Numbered from the stretch's first letter, positions 11,606 to 23,857 are shown. The stretch is DNA of 64,000 bases from Bos javanicus (GCF_032452875.1 NC_083869.1:117868001-117932000), one strand, 5' to 3'. Numbers and translations are program-made. Notes: a model not told the origin generated them from the letters alone.

Positions 11606-13315
11606 TTTCACTTCTAGGGATATATTTTTAATGCAACTTGAAATTATTTTAATCTGTCACAATATTTTAATATCAGTAGCTGCCAAATTTAATCATAAGG
11701 CTAATAGAATAATTTCCCATAATATTTGTATATCTGGCACTGCTTTGGGCCAAAATGATCTCCAGATGGATTCTCAGTCAACTTTATCTTAACTGTCATC
11801 ATTTCTTTCCTCCTTTTCTGTCCTCTTAGTCTGGCTGGTAATTAAAATTGGCCAGCAAGAGTTTGACAACTTTTAGTCGTGATGTAGAATCTATGCCAAT
11901 CTTCCACCGTAGTAAACTCACATCAGCAAACATGTGGCCCAGAAACTTCTTGTCTCTCATCAAATTTACATAAATAATAGTCTTCCCTAATGTATTTGAC
12001 CAGAACAGCACAGTCTGGGGATTTTGAGCCCCTCCTATGACTAGAGACACCGAAAGGACCTTCCTGGAAAAGTCTAGTCCTGTCCCTATATAAGCTGGGT
12101 CCCGTTGAGTCATCCTGAAGCCCAAACTTATCTACACTAGCAGGTAACCCCTCCCACCCTGGATTCTCTGAAGCAAACATCAGGTGCACCATGACATTCA
12201 TGCAGCTTTGAACTTTTGTAGCTTCAGCTTCATTGAACAGGCCACTTTGCTCCCCTTGAATCATGGAAATGAGTGAAGAAGATGGACATTTCCCCCGTGT
12301 TGACTTGAAGACTGAGACGCAGCAAAGTGTGAGTTGCTGCTGCAGCCACTCCCACTCTGTCAGGACGGGCTTTGGGGTCCTGGGATCCTAGGGCTGTCAT
12401 TTGTGGCAGATGCCTCTAAATGGTGGACTCAGTCATCTCTAGGAGCTTGACCCCTGAGGCAGCAGCATGAATCCTGAATGAAACATCATGTCTTGAAGAC
12501 TGACCTTTAGCACATATGAGAATTTCATCTATAAGACCGGTTCCTGGGAGAGATCATAAAACCTGTGTCAGCTGAACACATAGTTTAAACAGATTCAAGA
12601 ATCCAAGCTGAATATATATGCTGGAAGCTGAAGGCCCCTGTGTTCCCCCCTCTTCCCCCTGCTTCACCCTCCCCACCTTGGCTTTAGTTTAGAGCTATCT
12701 TCTTTTACCTCGGAGGGAGTTAGTTGATTCCTATCTTGCTTCTAGCAGGTGGCTTTGGCAGAGCCATAACTTTCTAACGATGCAAAAGTTTAGACATATT
12801 TCTCCTGTGAAAACCCATTTAAACATATGCAAAGTTTAAAACCATTTTAAAATGTGTTTCTTCACACAATTTATCTTAGCCTTAAAATATCCTGGAAGAA
12901 AAGAAGCAAGATGACAGTGTTCACATCAGCATACCAGCAAACGCTGGAGATGTAACCTGGCAAAAAAACAAGCCAGAAAAAAATATATGTTGGTCCCATT
13001 TAATTCAAATTGGATGAAGAGGAAATGCCACCACCTACCAGTGTGAAACTCCCTTGGCACTCCCTGCCTGCTGAAAGTGCATTCACAGACAGGCATACTT
13101 TCATTAATTGGAAAGGCTGGGCCAATAGAGGGGGCAGACACCACCAAAGGCCCTCTCTGGCCCCATTGGACAAATGTAAGAGCTCCTACCACCAAAATGA
13201 TCACAGCCTTCAATGGAATCTTGGAGAAGCTGAAAGCACTGAGATGATGTAACTAAGGCCCAGAAAGGTTAGGTGGTTTCCCACTGCAAGCTAAGGATGG
13301 AATCTAGCCTCCTTA
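11606..13315. other. Intronic DNA with unexplained ORFs
   Basis: Two overlapping minus-strand open frames, 99 codons at 11826-12125 and 113 codons at 11923-12264, match no protein I recognise and have no supporting splice context. A degraded unclassified repeat is the likeliest source. The remainder shows no feature. Confidence 0.4.
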
Positions 13316-13540
13316 TGGGCTTCCCAGGTGGCGTTAATGGTAAAGAATCCACTTGCAATGCAGGACATTCAAGGGACACAGGTTCGATCCCTGGGTCAGG
13401 AAGATCCCCTGGAGAAAGAAATGGCAACCCACTTCAGTATTCCTGCCTGGAAAATTCCATGGACAGAGGGACCTGGCAGGTTACAGTCCATGGGGTCACA
13501 AAGAGTCAGACATGAATGACTGAGTACACACACACACAGC
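13316..13540 (+). mobile_element. Bov-tA SINE with CA tail
   Basis: GGGCTTCCCAGGTGGCGTTA head, GGTTCGATCCCTGGGTCAGG, and GTCAGACATGAATGACTGAG leading into a (CA)5 tail at 13529-13539. Confidence 0.92.
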
Positions 13541-14599
13541 CTCCTTACTCCCCATCAAGAATTCTTCCTAGCTTACTACCCTGGTACCAAGACAAAAAAG
13601 TTTGTTCTTCTGTTCAAATGCAGGATTCCTAATGGAACAACCTTTGGCAAGCATAACTAGAGTAATTAAATTTGAAGGCTGCAATTATTTTGCATCAGTG
13701 GGTCATTGTAGTCTTAGGATGTTTACAAGTAAACCTTCCAAAGCATGTTAAGCCCCATGTTAAAGTTTCTCTTCCCACGCTCAGATAGCAACTAAGTACT
13801 CAACAATGCAGCCAACTAACTCCAGTAATTTCCCCAAAGAAACATATGCAAGATGAGAATGTGTCATGTTGATTAATCATTTGTCAAGTTCTATAGAAAA
13901 TAATGCATAAAGGGAATTACCAGACAAAGCCCAACTGATCTGATTCAGACAACAGTATAACAGATATCTTACTTTCTCTCGAGCAACAGAAATTGAAATT
14001 TGGAACACGATAAAGCAATGGAGCCAGTGTGAAGCCTTGAGAGAGATCATTACAAATCATGTAGGCCCTAGTAAAATGCTTCGTTTGTGCTATAATATTG
14101 GCCCTTATGACAGGCCAGAGCTGTTCTTATCAGTGGAAATATTGAACCATAAAGCACATATTCAAGATTCAGTTTGAAGACAACTGACTTTCCACCACAA
14201 TGATTCTCATTTAAAGTCAACACGAGGGTGACAGAGACAAAGAAAAGTCATCTTCAACAATCCACTCCAATCACCCTTGCAGAACAAAATAAACAAAAAC
14301 AAACTTCTTTTCTAGTTGCTTCTAGAGGGGTCCCGAAGAAAGGAACCAGGAAAAGTATATCCTTTGATTCTTTTTAGAAACTATATCGGATGATTCTGCA
14401 AATATTTGAGTCCACTTCCTACAGGCATTAGAGCAAAATGCACATGGAAACTTATTTTTGAAAAAGAAAAGAAATAAACAATTTAGGAAATTTTCCTATA
14501 GAGAAGGAAAGTTCCTGGGCTGGCAGATGATGGATCAAAGCCATGTGTTCAGTTGGGACCTGAATCACTGCCACCTTCATAACAACCAGAAGAGATACA
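13541..14599. other. Intronic DNA, no recognised feature
   Basis: Apparently unique A+T-rich sequence; no open frame of 60 codons or more stood out on either strand. Confidence 0.5.
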
Positions 14600-14715
14600 C
14601 TTGATGGGGTCTAATTTAGGGCTGAGGGAAATGAGGCTCGGAGACAGGATGCAACTTGTTCAAGGTCACAGAACCGGGATGAAAATCCCCGGATCCAAAG
14701 AGTGAAGGGACTGAA
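14600..14715 (+). mobile_element. MIR SINE remnant
   Basis: GGGAAATGAGGCTCGGAGACAG with ACTTGTTCAAGGTCACAGAA is the MIR 3' core. Confidence 0.7.
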
Positions 14716-14963
14716 TACGTAACGTGGAATCCCATAGCTGGATGCATAAGAGGAGAGGACAAGAACATAGAATCACCAGTTTAATTTGATCATGGCAGAC
14801 CTGAGCTACCACAATTTTCAGGGAAGGCTTACTTTGTCTTGGAGCAGACCAACACAAGAAACCAAACCAAGCTCTCAAGCAATAAAGCAGAAGAAAGGTG
14901 ATATTCCAGAAGGGAGAGGAATGACTCGAAAATGTGCTATGTGACCTACACAAATAAGCAGGC

Positions 14964-15400
14964 CAGTGGTCCTGGACCATAGCTGCCCATCAGGATCACC
15001 TAGGGGGTCCTTCGTCAAAAGGCCACCCAGACACCACCCCCACCCCGATTCTGATGTAATAGGTCTGGAGTAAGACCCAGGCATCTGTACTTTTTTAAGA
15101 GCAAATAACATTTTTTGAGCATTTAGTACACAGATATTTGCATTTTTAAAGATCCCCTGGTGGTGGTGGTTTAGTCGCTTCCGACTCTTCTGACTCCATA
15201 GACTGTAACCTGCCATGCTCCTCTATCCATGGAGTTTCCCAGGCAAGAATACTGGAGTGGGTTGCCATGCCCTCCTCCAGAGGATCTTCCCCACCAAGGG
15301 ATCAAACCCGAATCTCCTGCATTGCAGACAGACCTTTACCATCTGAGCCACTAGGGAAGCCTCATCCAATATGTAGCCAGGGTTGAGGACCACTGATGGA
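14964..15400 (+). mobile_element. MER5A-type hAT element split by a SINE
   Basis: CCAGTGGTCCTGGACCATAG at the left and CAGGGTTGAGGACCACTGATG at the right are the inverted ends of MER5A, a non-autonomous hAT-Charlie transposon. Internal text GATTCTGATGTAATAGGTCTG also fits. A Bov-tA interrupts it at 15160-15362. Confidence 0.8.
15160..15362 (-). mobile_element. Bov-tA SINE inside MER5A
   Basis: Reverse-complement Bov-tA from GGTGGTGGTTTAGTCGCTTC to CTGAGCCACTAGGGAAGCCT. It splits the MER5A, so it is the younger insertion. Confidence 0.9.
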
Positions 15401-16041
15401 GGAGGCAAGATGTCTTTTCCCCCTTTGCCTACCAAACAAAATATGCCTTACGTATATCCCTGAGTCTCAGGAATGACAGACTTTGCTCTTCTTTGGAAAA
15501 ATCATTCAACCTCCCTGAACCTGCTTCAACATCTGCCCAATAACAACCAGGGGCAGAGAACACATCTAATTCATCTCGGATCTCCCAGTGCCAGGGCCTG
15601 GATGGAAACAGAGTTTGATAAAATACTTTTGGCTGAAGTGAGGGAAGCTCATTTTCTTTAAGTAAACTTTTTTAATTTTAGAATACTTTCAGATTCACAG
15701 GAAAGTTGTGAAGAGAGCACAGAATTAGCATACACTCCGTAACTTGGTTCTTTTATCACTGATATCTGGCATTAGTTTGGCACCTTTGTCACAATAAATG
15801 AGCCAATATTGACACATTATCACCAACTAAAGTCTACTCTTTATTCAGGTTTCCTTAGCTTTTTCCTAACGTCCTTCTCCTATTACAAGATCCCATATTA
15901 CAGGTGGCCTTTATGGATTCACAGGCTCTTCTTGGATGTGACAGGTTCTTTCCCAGACTTTCCTTGTCTTGATGACTTTGATAATTTTGAGGAGTAATGA
16001 TCAGGTATTTTGTAGAATGTCCCTCAATTAGGGACATTAGG

Positions 16042-16235
16042 ACTTATCTGCCTGCTGATGTCAGAGCCACAGGAGTTGCGAGTTTTATCCTTGGGTCAGG
16101 AAGACCCCCTGGAAGAAGAAATGACAACCCACTCCAGTATTCTTGCCTGGAGAATTCCATGGACCGAGGAGCCTGGTGGGCTACAGTCCATGGGGTCACA
16201 AGAGTCAGATATGACTAAGCAACTGAGCACACACA
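16042..16235 (+). mobile_element. Bov-tA SINE inside L1M
   Basis: A degraded head is followed by CCTTGGGTCAGGAAGACCCC and an intact BovA body ending AACTGAGCACACACACAAAT. L1M sequence resumes directly after it. Confidence 0.85.
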
Positions 16236-16347
16236 CAAATGTGTCTATCAAGGACTTAACTGCCATTTTTATCATAATTGAACTGGGATTATGGGAGAGG
16301 AAAACCACAGAAGTAAAGTGTCATTTTCATTACATCATATCAAGGGT

Positions 16348-17333
16348 TGTTGTTCAGTCTCTAAGTCATGCCCTACTTTTTGTGACCCCATGGACTGCAG
16401 CATGCCAAGCTTCCCTGTCCTTCACTATCCCCAGGAGTTTGCTCAAATTCATATCCATTGAGTTAGTGATGCTATCTAACCATCTGTTCCTCTGCCACCC
16501 CCTTCTCTTCCTGCCTTCAATCCTTCCCAGCATCAGGGTCTTTTCCAATGAACTGGCTCTTCACATTATGTGGCCAAGGTATTGGAGTTTTAGCTTCAGA
16601 ATCAGTCCTTCCAATAAATATTCAGGGTTGATTTCCTTTAGGATTGATTGGTTTGATCTCCTTGCAGGCCAAGGGACTCTCAAGAGTCTTCTCCAGCACC
16701 ACAGTTTGAAAGCATCAATTCTTCAGCACTCAGCTTTCTTTATGGTCCAATTTTCACATCTGTACATGACTACAGACTGAAGGTGGGAGGAGTAGGGGGC
16801 GACTGAAGATAAGATGGCTGAATCGCATCACCGACTCAATGGACATGAGTTTGAGTAAACTCTGGGAGTTGGTGATGGACAGGGAGGCCTGGCACGCTGC
16901 AATCCATGGGGTCACAAAGAGTTGGACAAGACTGAGCAACTGAATTGAACTGTACGTGACTACTGGAAAAACCATAGCTTTGATTATATGGACATTTGAC
17001 GGCAAAGTGATGTCTCTGTTTTCTAACATGCTGTCTAGGTTTTTCATGGCTTTTCTTCCAAGGAATAAGTGTCTTTAATTTTGTGGCTGCAGTCACTGTT
17101 CACAGTGTTTCTGGAGCCCACAAAAATAAAATCTTCCGCTGTTTTCAATTTTTCCCCAGCTATTTGCCATGAAGTGATGTAACTGGATGCCATGATCTTA
17201 GTTTTCTGAATGTTGAGTTTTAAGCCAGCTATTTCACTCTCCATTTTCACCCTTATCAAGAGGGTCTTCAGTTTCTGCCATGACAGTGGTTTCATCTGCA
17301 TATCTGAGGTTGGATGAATCACAAGCCAGAATG
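16348..17333 (-). mobile_element. BovB insertion into L1M
   Basis: Reverse-complement BovB from the tail side (TTCAGTCTCTAAGTCATGCC) to upstream coding sequence near TTGGATGAATCACAAGCC. TCAAGGGT at 16340-16347 and 17334-17341 is the target duplication, and L1M text is continuous if the insert is removed. It is interrupted by an opposite-strand BovB at 16774-16950. Confidence 0.85.
16774..16950 (+). mobile_element. BovB tail nested in opposite-strand BovB
   Basis: A severely 5'-truncated BovB, from AGACTGAAGGTGGGAGGAGT to the tail GAGCAACTGAATTGAAC. TGTACATGACTAC (16761-16773) and TGTACGTGACTAC (16951-16963) are its target duplication with one difference. Confidence 0.88.
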
Positions 17334-17928
17334 TCAAGGGTGCATGCTGTTACCATGACTTATCACTGCTGATGATCTTGATTGCCTGGCAGAGCATCTG
17401 GTTGCTCTTAAGATCACTCATCCCGATTTGCACAGTGCATTCTTTAGGAGGAAGTCACTCGGTACAGTCCACAGTTGAGGAGGGGGAATTAGGTTCCCTC
17501 TTTGAGGAACAGTATATCCATAAACTACCTGCAATTCTTCCACAAGGGAGAGTTGTCTGTTCTCCTCCATTGATTGATGGATTGCTTTGTGGTCCTCTTT
17601 TATAGCCAGTTATGTTAACATCTCTCCCACAAAACAACAAGCTCCCTCTCTATCCTAAGAAGTGGCCAACCCAGAACCTGAGTCTTCTGATTCCAAGTCT
17701 CAAGCCTCCTACCACATCAACCACTGAACTTTTCCAGTCCCTGGAATAATTACTCTTGCTTCAGAGTCCATTAACTGATGGGGGGACTTCAGCTCATTAT
17801 TGCCTGTGATCCTTGTATCAATTTAAATATCTGTGTCATCACGATGAAATAAATGTATATCAGCTAAACAATTCTGAACAGCTCTAGAACACCAGATATC
17901 GAAACACATGGACATTTTCTAACATTCT

Positions 17929-17990
17929 GTGTGTGTGTGTGTGTGTGAGTGTGTGTGTATGTGTGCGCGTGTATGTGTGCGCGTGTGCAA
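17929..17990. repeat. (TG)n microsatellite
   Basis: TG repeat with GA, TA and CG interruptions (TGTGTGAGTGTG, GTGTGCGCGTGTATG). Confidence 0.95.
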
Positions 17991-18377
17991 AGGTGGGTGT
18001 AAAAATAGATATTGAGAGTCCTCCTAAAACATATAGTACAATATTTTGAAACTACCTGATCCACATATGCTCTCTAATGTAAGATATTAAAATCACCTAA
18101 AAAAAAATGGAGATCAACATGGCAACAAAATTTACACACAAGCATCGTAAAAAGTACCCTTCCAGGAAGTCCCAAGGAGACAGAATGCAAAGAGGCAGAC
18201 AGGAGGAATTCATTTTTGGAGAAACACCATTCAAGTATGAAGAATCATCATAAAGAGAAAGGCAGCGGGCATATTGGGAATCCATTGACTTTATTCTCAA
18301 CAGCTATTACCCCTTGTTCTGAGAACAGTATATGATTTCCTTAAGAAAAGCCTTCCTTCCAATCTTGGTCCCCAAAG

Positions 18378-18800
18378 TCTGACTAGGGTTAGTCCTGTGC
18401 TGGACACACGACCCAGGGCTGGTCAATGCTCAGAATCTAATCTCTGAGCCACAATGATTGGTTCAGAGACACACATTTGACCCATGTCAATCAACCAAAG
18501 CTAATTTCAGGACTTTCCCAAGCAACTGGAAAAAGAGGTTCCTTTGTCCCCTTAGGGTCACTTAAGGATGGTGTGAGCCTGGAGCTGCCGGAGGTCACCA
18601 GCTGGAATCTGAGAATAAAGCCAACACGGAGGAAAGTGGGGCAGAGAGCTAGAGAGACTCATGGCCCAGATGACATTATTTGAGCCCCTGATACCATAGT
18701 GTCTACACTTTTCAGTCCCATGAAACTAGAGATTCCTTTCTTGCTTGAGCTAGCTGAGCTTTCTGTTGCTTGCAACCCAAGGAGTTCTAATTAACACCCA
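18378..18800. mobile_element. Unclassified ancient interspersed repeat (uncertain)
   Basis: The order of GCCAACACGGAGGAAAGTGG, AGAGACTCATGGCCCAGATG, ACATTATTTGAGCCCCTGAT and CTGTTGCTTGCAACCCAAGG is familiar from a mammal-wide interspersed repeat, but I cannot name the family. Confidence 0.4.
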
Positions 18801-18942
18801 CTACAAGTGTGAAAGAATCTTGATCTGGCCTGGTTTTCAAACCTCTCTCATCTTCATTTTTCTCATCTATAAGATAAGAACCTCATACATAATCACCGAA
18901 GTCCTTATAAGAGGGCTTAATACATTCCTATTTAAGACTACG

Positions 18943-19160
18943 AGCTTCCCAGTGGCTCAGTGGTAAAGAATCCACCTGCCAATGCAGAAGACTCAGGTTC
19001 CATCCCTGGGTTGAATTTCCTCCTTCCCCTGGACGAGGAAATGGCACCCCATTCCAGTATTCTTGCCTGAAAAATTCCATGAACAGAGGAGCCTGGAGGG
19101 CCACAGTCCATGGGGTCCAAAGAATCGGACAAGACTGGACAATCAAGCATGCACACACAC
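18943..19160 (+). mobile_element. Bov-tA SINE
   Basis: GAGCTTCCCAGTGGCTCAGT head with a short rearranged B-box region, and a BovA body ending CAAGCATGCACACACACAAT. Confidence 0.9.
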
Positions 19161-19704
19161 AATTATGTCTACTTAGTGAAACACTTAATTGTACTTCTGG
19201 TCTACTCATACTCATGGAAACATACAAAATTCACAATCATCTTCAAATTAGTAATTTTACTGGCTTTTAGCTATGGTTATTCAAATTACTGAATTTTGTG
19301 AATTACAAGTGATTACTGCAAGTTAATTATTACTCTAATAAAACTCATTTTATTTTTAGAGGTTTTCTATCAGTTAAAATACAAAATCACACTTTTAACA
19401 GTGATTTCCGAAGGTGTTAGGCAAAAGCATTAAGCCATGCAGGAAAATTGTTTCTGATCCAGATGAAAATGGTTTTATGTTGAGGCCATCTTAAAACAAT
19501 GGCCTGCTTGTCTAAGATGTATCTTAATTGCCAAAAAATAAAATGATGCAATGATTACAGTATTTCACCATTTTAAGTCTTCAACCGAATGGGATAAATT
19601 TCAGTACTAAGCTCAACATCATGTATAGTGAATTTTTCTATACATTGAAGGATGAGCAGTAGACAGCTGTGATAACATGAAGAAAACACTACATATGTAG
19701 ACAG

Positions 19705-19885
19705 GGGACTCCAGTATCAACCCAGCCACTGTTTGACCTTGGGTAAATCACCAAGATACTCAATCCACTCCAGTCTCACCTATCAAGCAAAGGAAATGCC
19801 TCCTCCAAAGAAATATGAAGATTAAAAACACATAATACAGAGAAAGGAGCCTCACACACAGCCAGGCACATAAGTAACTGAATAC
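19705..19885 (+). mobile_element. MIR SINE remnant
   Basis: CCAGCCACTGTTTGACCTTGGG, a following lymph of CTCACCTATCAAGC, and AGCCAGGCACATAAGTAACTG match the full-length MIR order. Confidence 0.65.
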
Positions 19886-20549
19886 TGAATGTGAATCTGA
19901 GTGCCCGTAAGAACCTAAATATGCTTTTATGGGCAATTCCCACCATACTTGCCCAGAGGACTGTCCTTGTGATTCCAAATGTCTAAGCTTAAATTCTTTG
20001 GTGAAGAGAGTCCAAAGATGGGAACTAAGCAATATTCAACTTCTGACTCTGACATTTGTCTCTGTGGTCTTCACTTTCTTCTGCAAAATTAGAGAAATGG
20101 CCAAGATGAATTCTAGGATGGTTCCAAGCTCTAAAAGTCTACAAAATGTGTTGCCATCTGTCAGTGTGAAAACTCGTGAACTTCCAGGGTGAAATCTGAA
20201 ACTAGCCCCCTGTGGAATGGCAGGTGGCAGATTTAATAAGCAAAGGAACTTACTTATGAGGTATATCTTGGGCATCACAAGACAGATTTCTGTCCCTGCC
20301 CTCCAGAATCTTAAAATTTATGTAGAGGTTCAGCCATGTCTCCAGTCCAGATGGTCTCAACAACACGTTGCTCTCAAGGTCATGTCCTTGAAGATGGCTC
20401 TCATGGTAATGGCGGGCAGAATGCACATTCCAAGGATGAGACGGGGATGGGTGAGGAGCTACCAATTGCTCAGAGTAAGCTGGAAAATCAGCTAGCAGTC
20501 AAGTCTTCTCAATGACTTCCTCCAACACCATTTTAATCAGTGCCCAGAA
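19886..20549. other. Intronic DNA, no recognised gene
   Basis: A weak MIR-like stretch lies at about 20030-20145 (TCTGACTCTGACATTTGTC). Otherwise nothing recognisable. Confidence 0.45.
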
Positions 20550-20760
20550 ACTGGCTTTCCTGGTGGCTCAGATGGTAAAGCATCTGCCTGCAATGCGAGA
20601 GACCTGGGTTCGATCCCTGGGTTGGGAAGATCCCCTGGAAAAGGCAATGGCAACCCACTCCAGTACCCTTGCCTGGAAAATCCCATGGACAGAGGAGCCT
20701 GGTAGGCTACAGTCCATGGAGTCGCAAAGAGTCAGACAGGAGTGACTTAACTTTCACTCT
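20550..20760 (+). mobile_element. Bov-tA SINE
   Basis: GGCTTTCCTGGTGGCTCAGA, GGTTCGATCCCTGGGTTGGG and GTCAGACAGGAGTGACTTAA: a near-consensus, probably young copy. Confidence 0.93.
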
Positions 20761-21092
20761 CAGAAACTGCTAGTGAAAGGATGAGTTCCTTAGATTACTA
20801 ACCTTGCTTTGAAAGACAAAGAGCATCATCTCCTCCCCTCCCCCAGCATTCTACAAAAAACGTGTTTCAGTGTCAGACTGTGAGTGGGTCAGGCCTGGAA
20901 GATTCCAAGTCATGGAAATGGAGGGACGAATGGGAAGCAGATGTTTAGGCTGAGCCCTTGATCTGAGGATTCAGTTTGTTTTATGAGCTTCTCTGGGCCA
21001 CAAACTATCCAGAGTTGCCAGCTCCCTGAAGGTATTTGTTTGTCTGTTTCTTTGTTTAGGGTAGAAGGCTGTGCCCTAGGGGCCATGTTAAG

Positions 21093-21308
21093 CTTTGTTG
21101 TTATTGTTTAATCATGAAGTCATGTCTGACTCTTTGCAACCCTATGGACGGTAGCCCATCAGGCTCCTCTGTCCATGGGATTCTCCAGGCAAGAATCCTG
21201 GATGGGTTGCCATTTACTTCTCCAGGAGATATTCCCAACCCAGGAATCGAACCCGCATCTCCCTCATTGGCAGGCAGATTCTTTACCACTGAGCCACCAG
21301 GGAAGCCC
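21093..21308 (-). mobile_element. Bov-tA SINE
   Basis: Reverse complement from TTTGTTGTTATTGTTTAATC to ACTGAGCCACCAGGGAAGCC, with an intact head and body. Confidence 0.92.
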
Positions 21309-22192
21309 CCATACTGAGCTTATGAAACACCCAATTCCCACTCCTTTCTAAACCAGGCTGCCCAAATCCCAATCCCTGAGGATATTACCTAGGTTCAGGC
21401 TGGAAGAAACAAAAAGCCTGGCAGTGGTTGCTAAGCAACAAGTGATCTCCAGCCTGCAGCCCCGCAGGCCCATCACCAAGGGCAAGGGGTCCCACCTCCC
21501 TGCCCACTCGAATTTCTCATTTATACTGAGCTCATTAAAAAACTAGCTATGTCAGTGCTCTACATAAACCCACAGGAGCTAGCTCCTTAACAAACAAGCA
21601 TGCTCAGATGGTACAGCAACCTATCACGATGACCAGAGAGACCACACCAGGCACACTGCATGTGCCCCATGGGTGCCAAGGCCTAGAGAAGGGGACTGCA
21701 CCAGGCATGTGAAGGTCTGCCAACCAGACCAAGACCATCCTCAAGCTGTATGCGGCTACTTAGGATCTGGATGGCCCTGCATTTTTTTTTTTTTTTTTTT
21801 TTGCACTTTCTGGCCTTGATTTTCTTCTCAGTGAAGTGAAGCAAGCAGACCAATGACACCTAGAGCCACTTATTCACAGTGGTTCCAGTACCCCTGTCCA
21901 GCTCCCTCCTTCTCCCAAAGGAGATCAGCAGACACAAGTACTAGAATGCGGCTTGATTGCTGGGGTGGACGAGCAGGGCTCGAGGCCCAGGCTGAGTCAG
22001 AAGACACAGCTCCCCAGTGCACATGTCTTCCTGGGAGGGAGCCCCAGACACTGAGCTCTTTCAGGAAGAGACAATGGAGTGGACAAGCAGAATGTTATGA
22101 GAACTGGGGCGACAGACCAGGCCAGGAATGGACTACCTGGGATGCTGTGTGCCGGGCAAGGACAGAAGCAAGAAGACATCAACCCTGGCAAA
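21309..22192. other. Intronic DNA with T18-class poly(T)
   Basis: A homopolymer T run lies at about 21784-21802. The 144-codon plus frame at 21853-22287 runs into a SINE and resembles no protein. No gene recognised. Confidence 0.5.
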
Positions 22193-22331
22193 TAAGATCC
22201 TCCTGGAGGAGGGCATGGCAGCTCACTCCAGTATTCTTGCCTGGACAATCCCATGGACAGAGAAGCCTAGCAGGCTACAGTCCATAGGGTTGCAAAGAGT
22301 CAGACACAATTGAAACGACTTCACATGCACT
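22193..22331 (+). mobile_element. 5'-truncated Bov-tA/BovA SINE
   Basis: Starts in the body at AGATCCTCCTGGAGGAGGGC and ends GACACAATTGAAACGACTTC. It abuts an L1 3' end. Confidence 0.85.
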
Positions 22332-22332
22332 G

Positions 22333-22505
22333 AAGTGCAGCACAGGGAACTCTACTCAATATTCTATAATGGCCTGTATGGGAAAAGAATCTAAAGTGTG
22401 GATATATGGATATATGGATACGGATACGGATAACTGATTCACTTTGCTGTACACGTGAAATCAACACTACATTATAAATCAACTGTACACCAATAAAAAA
22501 AATTT
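22333..22505 (+). mobile_element. Ruminant L1 3' end
   Basis: AGTGCAGCACAGGGAACTCT, GAAAAGAATCTAAAGTGTGG, TGATTCACTTTGCTGTACAC and CACCAATAAAAAAAATTTTT form the L1 3' UTR end with its polyadenylation signal. It contains a locally expanded GGATAT/GGATAC tandem at 22400-22434. Confidence 0.85.
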
Positions 22506-23739
22506 TTAATTTTTCTTTCGAACATACAAAACATCTCAAGGGTCCACTGAAGGTGAGGGACGCGAGGAAAACCTCATGTAAGAGATGTTTTTAAAGGAGT
22601 CAGCACACTGAGCACAGTTTTTAGCCCTCTTAAGGCTGAACATAATGGTTTTTTTCTTTAGAAAACAAAAACAAGAGTGATTTTTCTTTCAGTCAGTATA
22701 GCCCCCAAATCTCCATCCTACACCCATCCAACCCCTTCTTTATAAAAGAAAACATAATATTAAATTTACTTCTCTCCAGCTGAGAGTTTATTTTAAGCCT
22801 CATAGAAATGCTAATATGAGTTCTCATTTCTCTGTCTCACTTATTATTTCTCTCATTATGAAGCTTTTCTACAGAAATAAAAGAATTCCCTTTTGCACAA
22901 TCAAAAAAAAAAAAAAAACCAATGGCCAGTTTTAAAGAGTGAAAATGAAGATAGAGGACCACAAAAATTCCTGGTCAGGAAAAAAAGGGGTTGTTCTCAA
23001 GGGAAAACGTGCTAAATATATAACATGAAATTAAAGCATAAGGGAAATTTGCATTTTGCTGAATATTAAGATGAGTCTTTTTCTGCCCAAGCCTGGATAG
23101 AGAACACTTTTTGAAATCAGATCATTACACCATGAAGAACTTCTAAGAAATACTCTGTTATCCAATAATGCCATTAAAATTAACTTGGTGATCTTAACAA
23201 AATACTAAGAAACCCATGCCAATTATTAAAAGGGAACTTTGCTGAATAGTTCTTTTTTAAAAACGAATGAAGCATCTTAATAAAATTGTTGCAGTGTTTC
23301 AGCTTCAAAAAAAATCAAGGCAAATTACAAGTATTTAAATATGATTTAGAAGATCCATGCCAGTCCTTCCTAAAATAGCCATAAACTAGGGCTAGTTATG
23401 TTTAATTATACATTCTAAAAAGACAATAGGATCAGTCCTGTCAATATAAATCTTAGCCAAAACAGAATTCTTTAAAAGCAAACTCCTGGTTTAAATTAGG
23501 CAGTTCTCAAAATATTGTACAATATAGTACTGGTATCAAACATTAGAATTCTAATTAAAACCTATTGACCATGATGAACTTGGATTTATAAATAAGAACA
23601 AAAAATGATAAAATTCTAAAGGGCAAAACAATGAGCATAAGCAGAATCAAAAGAGAAAAGATAAGTAGGGGAAAATATTAATAACACAAAGGACAAAGGG
23701 CTGACTTTCTCATTAACAATGAGCTACTGCAGATCAACT
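22506..23739. other. A+T-rich intronic DNA, no recognised feature
   Basis: Contains an A16 run near 22903-22918 but no lineage-specific SINE and no open frame of note. Confidence 0.5.
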
Positions 23740-23857
23740 TTTTTTTTTTGGCACACCAGGCAGTAAGCGGGACCTTACTTCCCTGATAAGAGGTTGAGCC
23801 GATGCCCCCTGCATTGGGAGCATGGAGTCTTAACCACTGGACCACCAGGGAAGTCCC
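23740..23857 (-). mobile_element. CHR-1-type SINE
   Basis: Poly(T) at 23740, GCCCCCTGCATTGGGAGCAT, and GGACCACCAGGGAAGTCCC at the head. Similar sequences AGATCAACTTTT and AGATCAGTTTTA flank it as a probable decayed target duplication. Confidence 0.82.

Larger units (their letters stand above)
15665..17640. mobile_element. Ancient L1M 3' region carrying three nested insertions
   Basis: Three blocks form one element: 15665-16041 (CAATATTGACACATTATCACC), 16236-16347 (AACTGGGATTATGGGAGAGG, ATCATATCAAGGGT) and 17334-17640 (ACCATGACTTATCACTGCTG, AGGAAGTCACTCGGTACAGT). I recognise their order from mammal-wide L1M 3' sequence. The blocks are split by a Bov-tA and by a BovB that itself holds a second BovB. 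Confidence 0.7.

Noticed and set aside
16058..16780. 240-codon plus-strand ORF
   Set aside because: It runs through a Bov-tA, an L1M piece and an antisense BovB, so it is a mosaic of repeats and not a gene.
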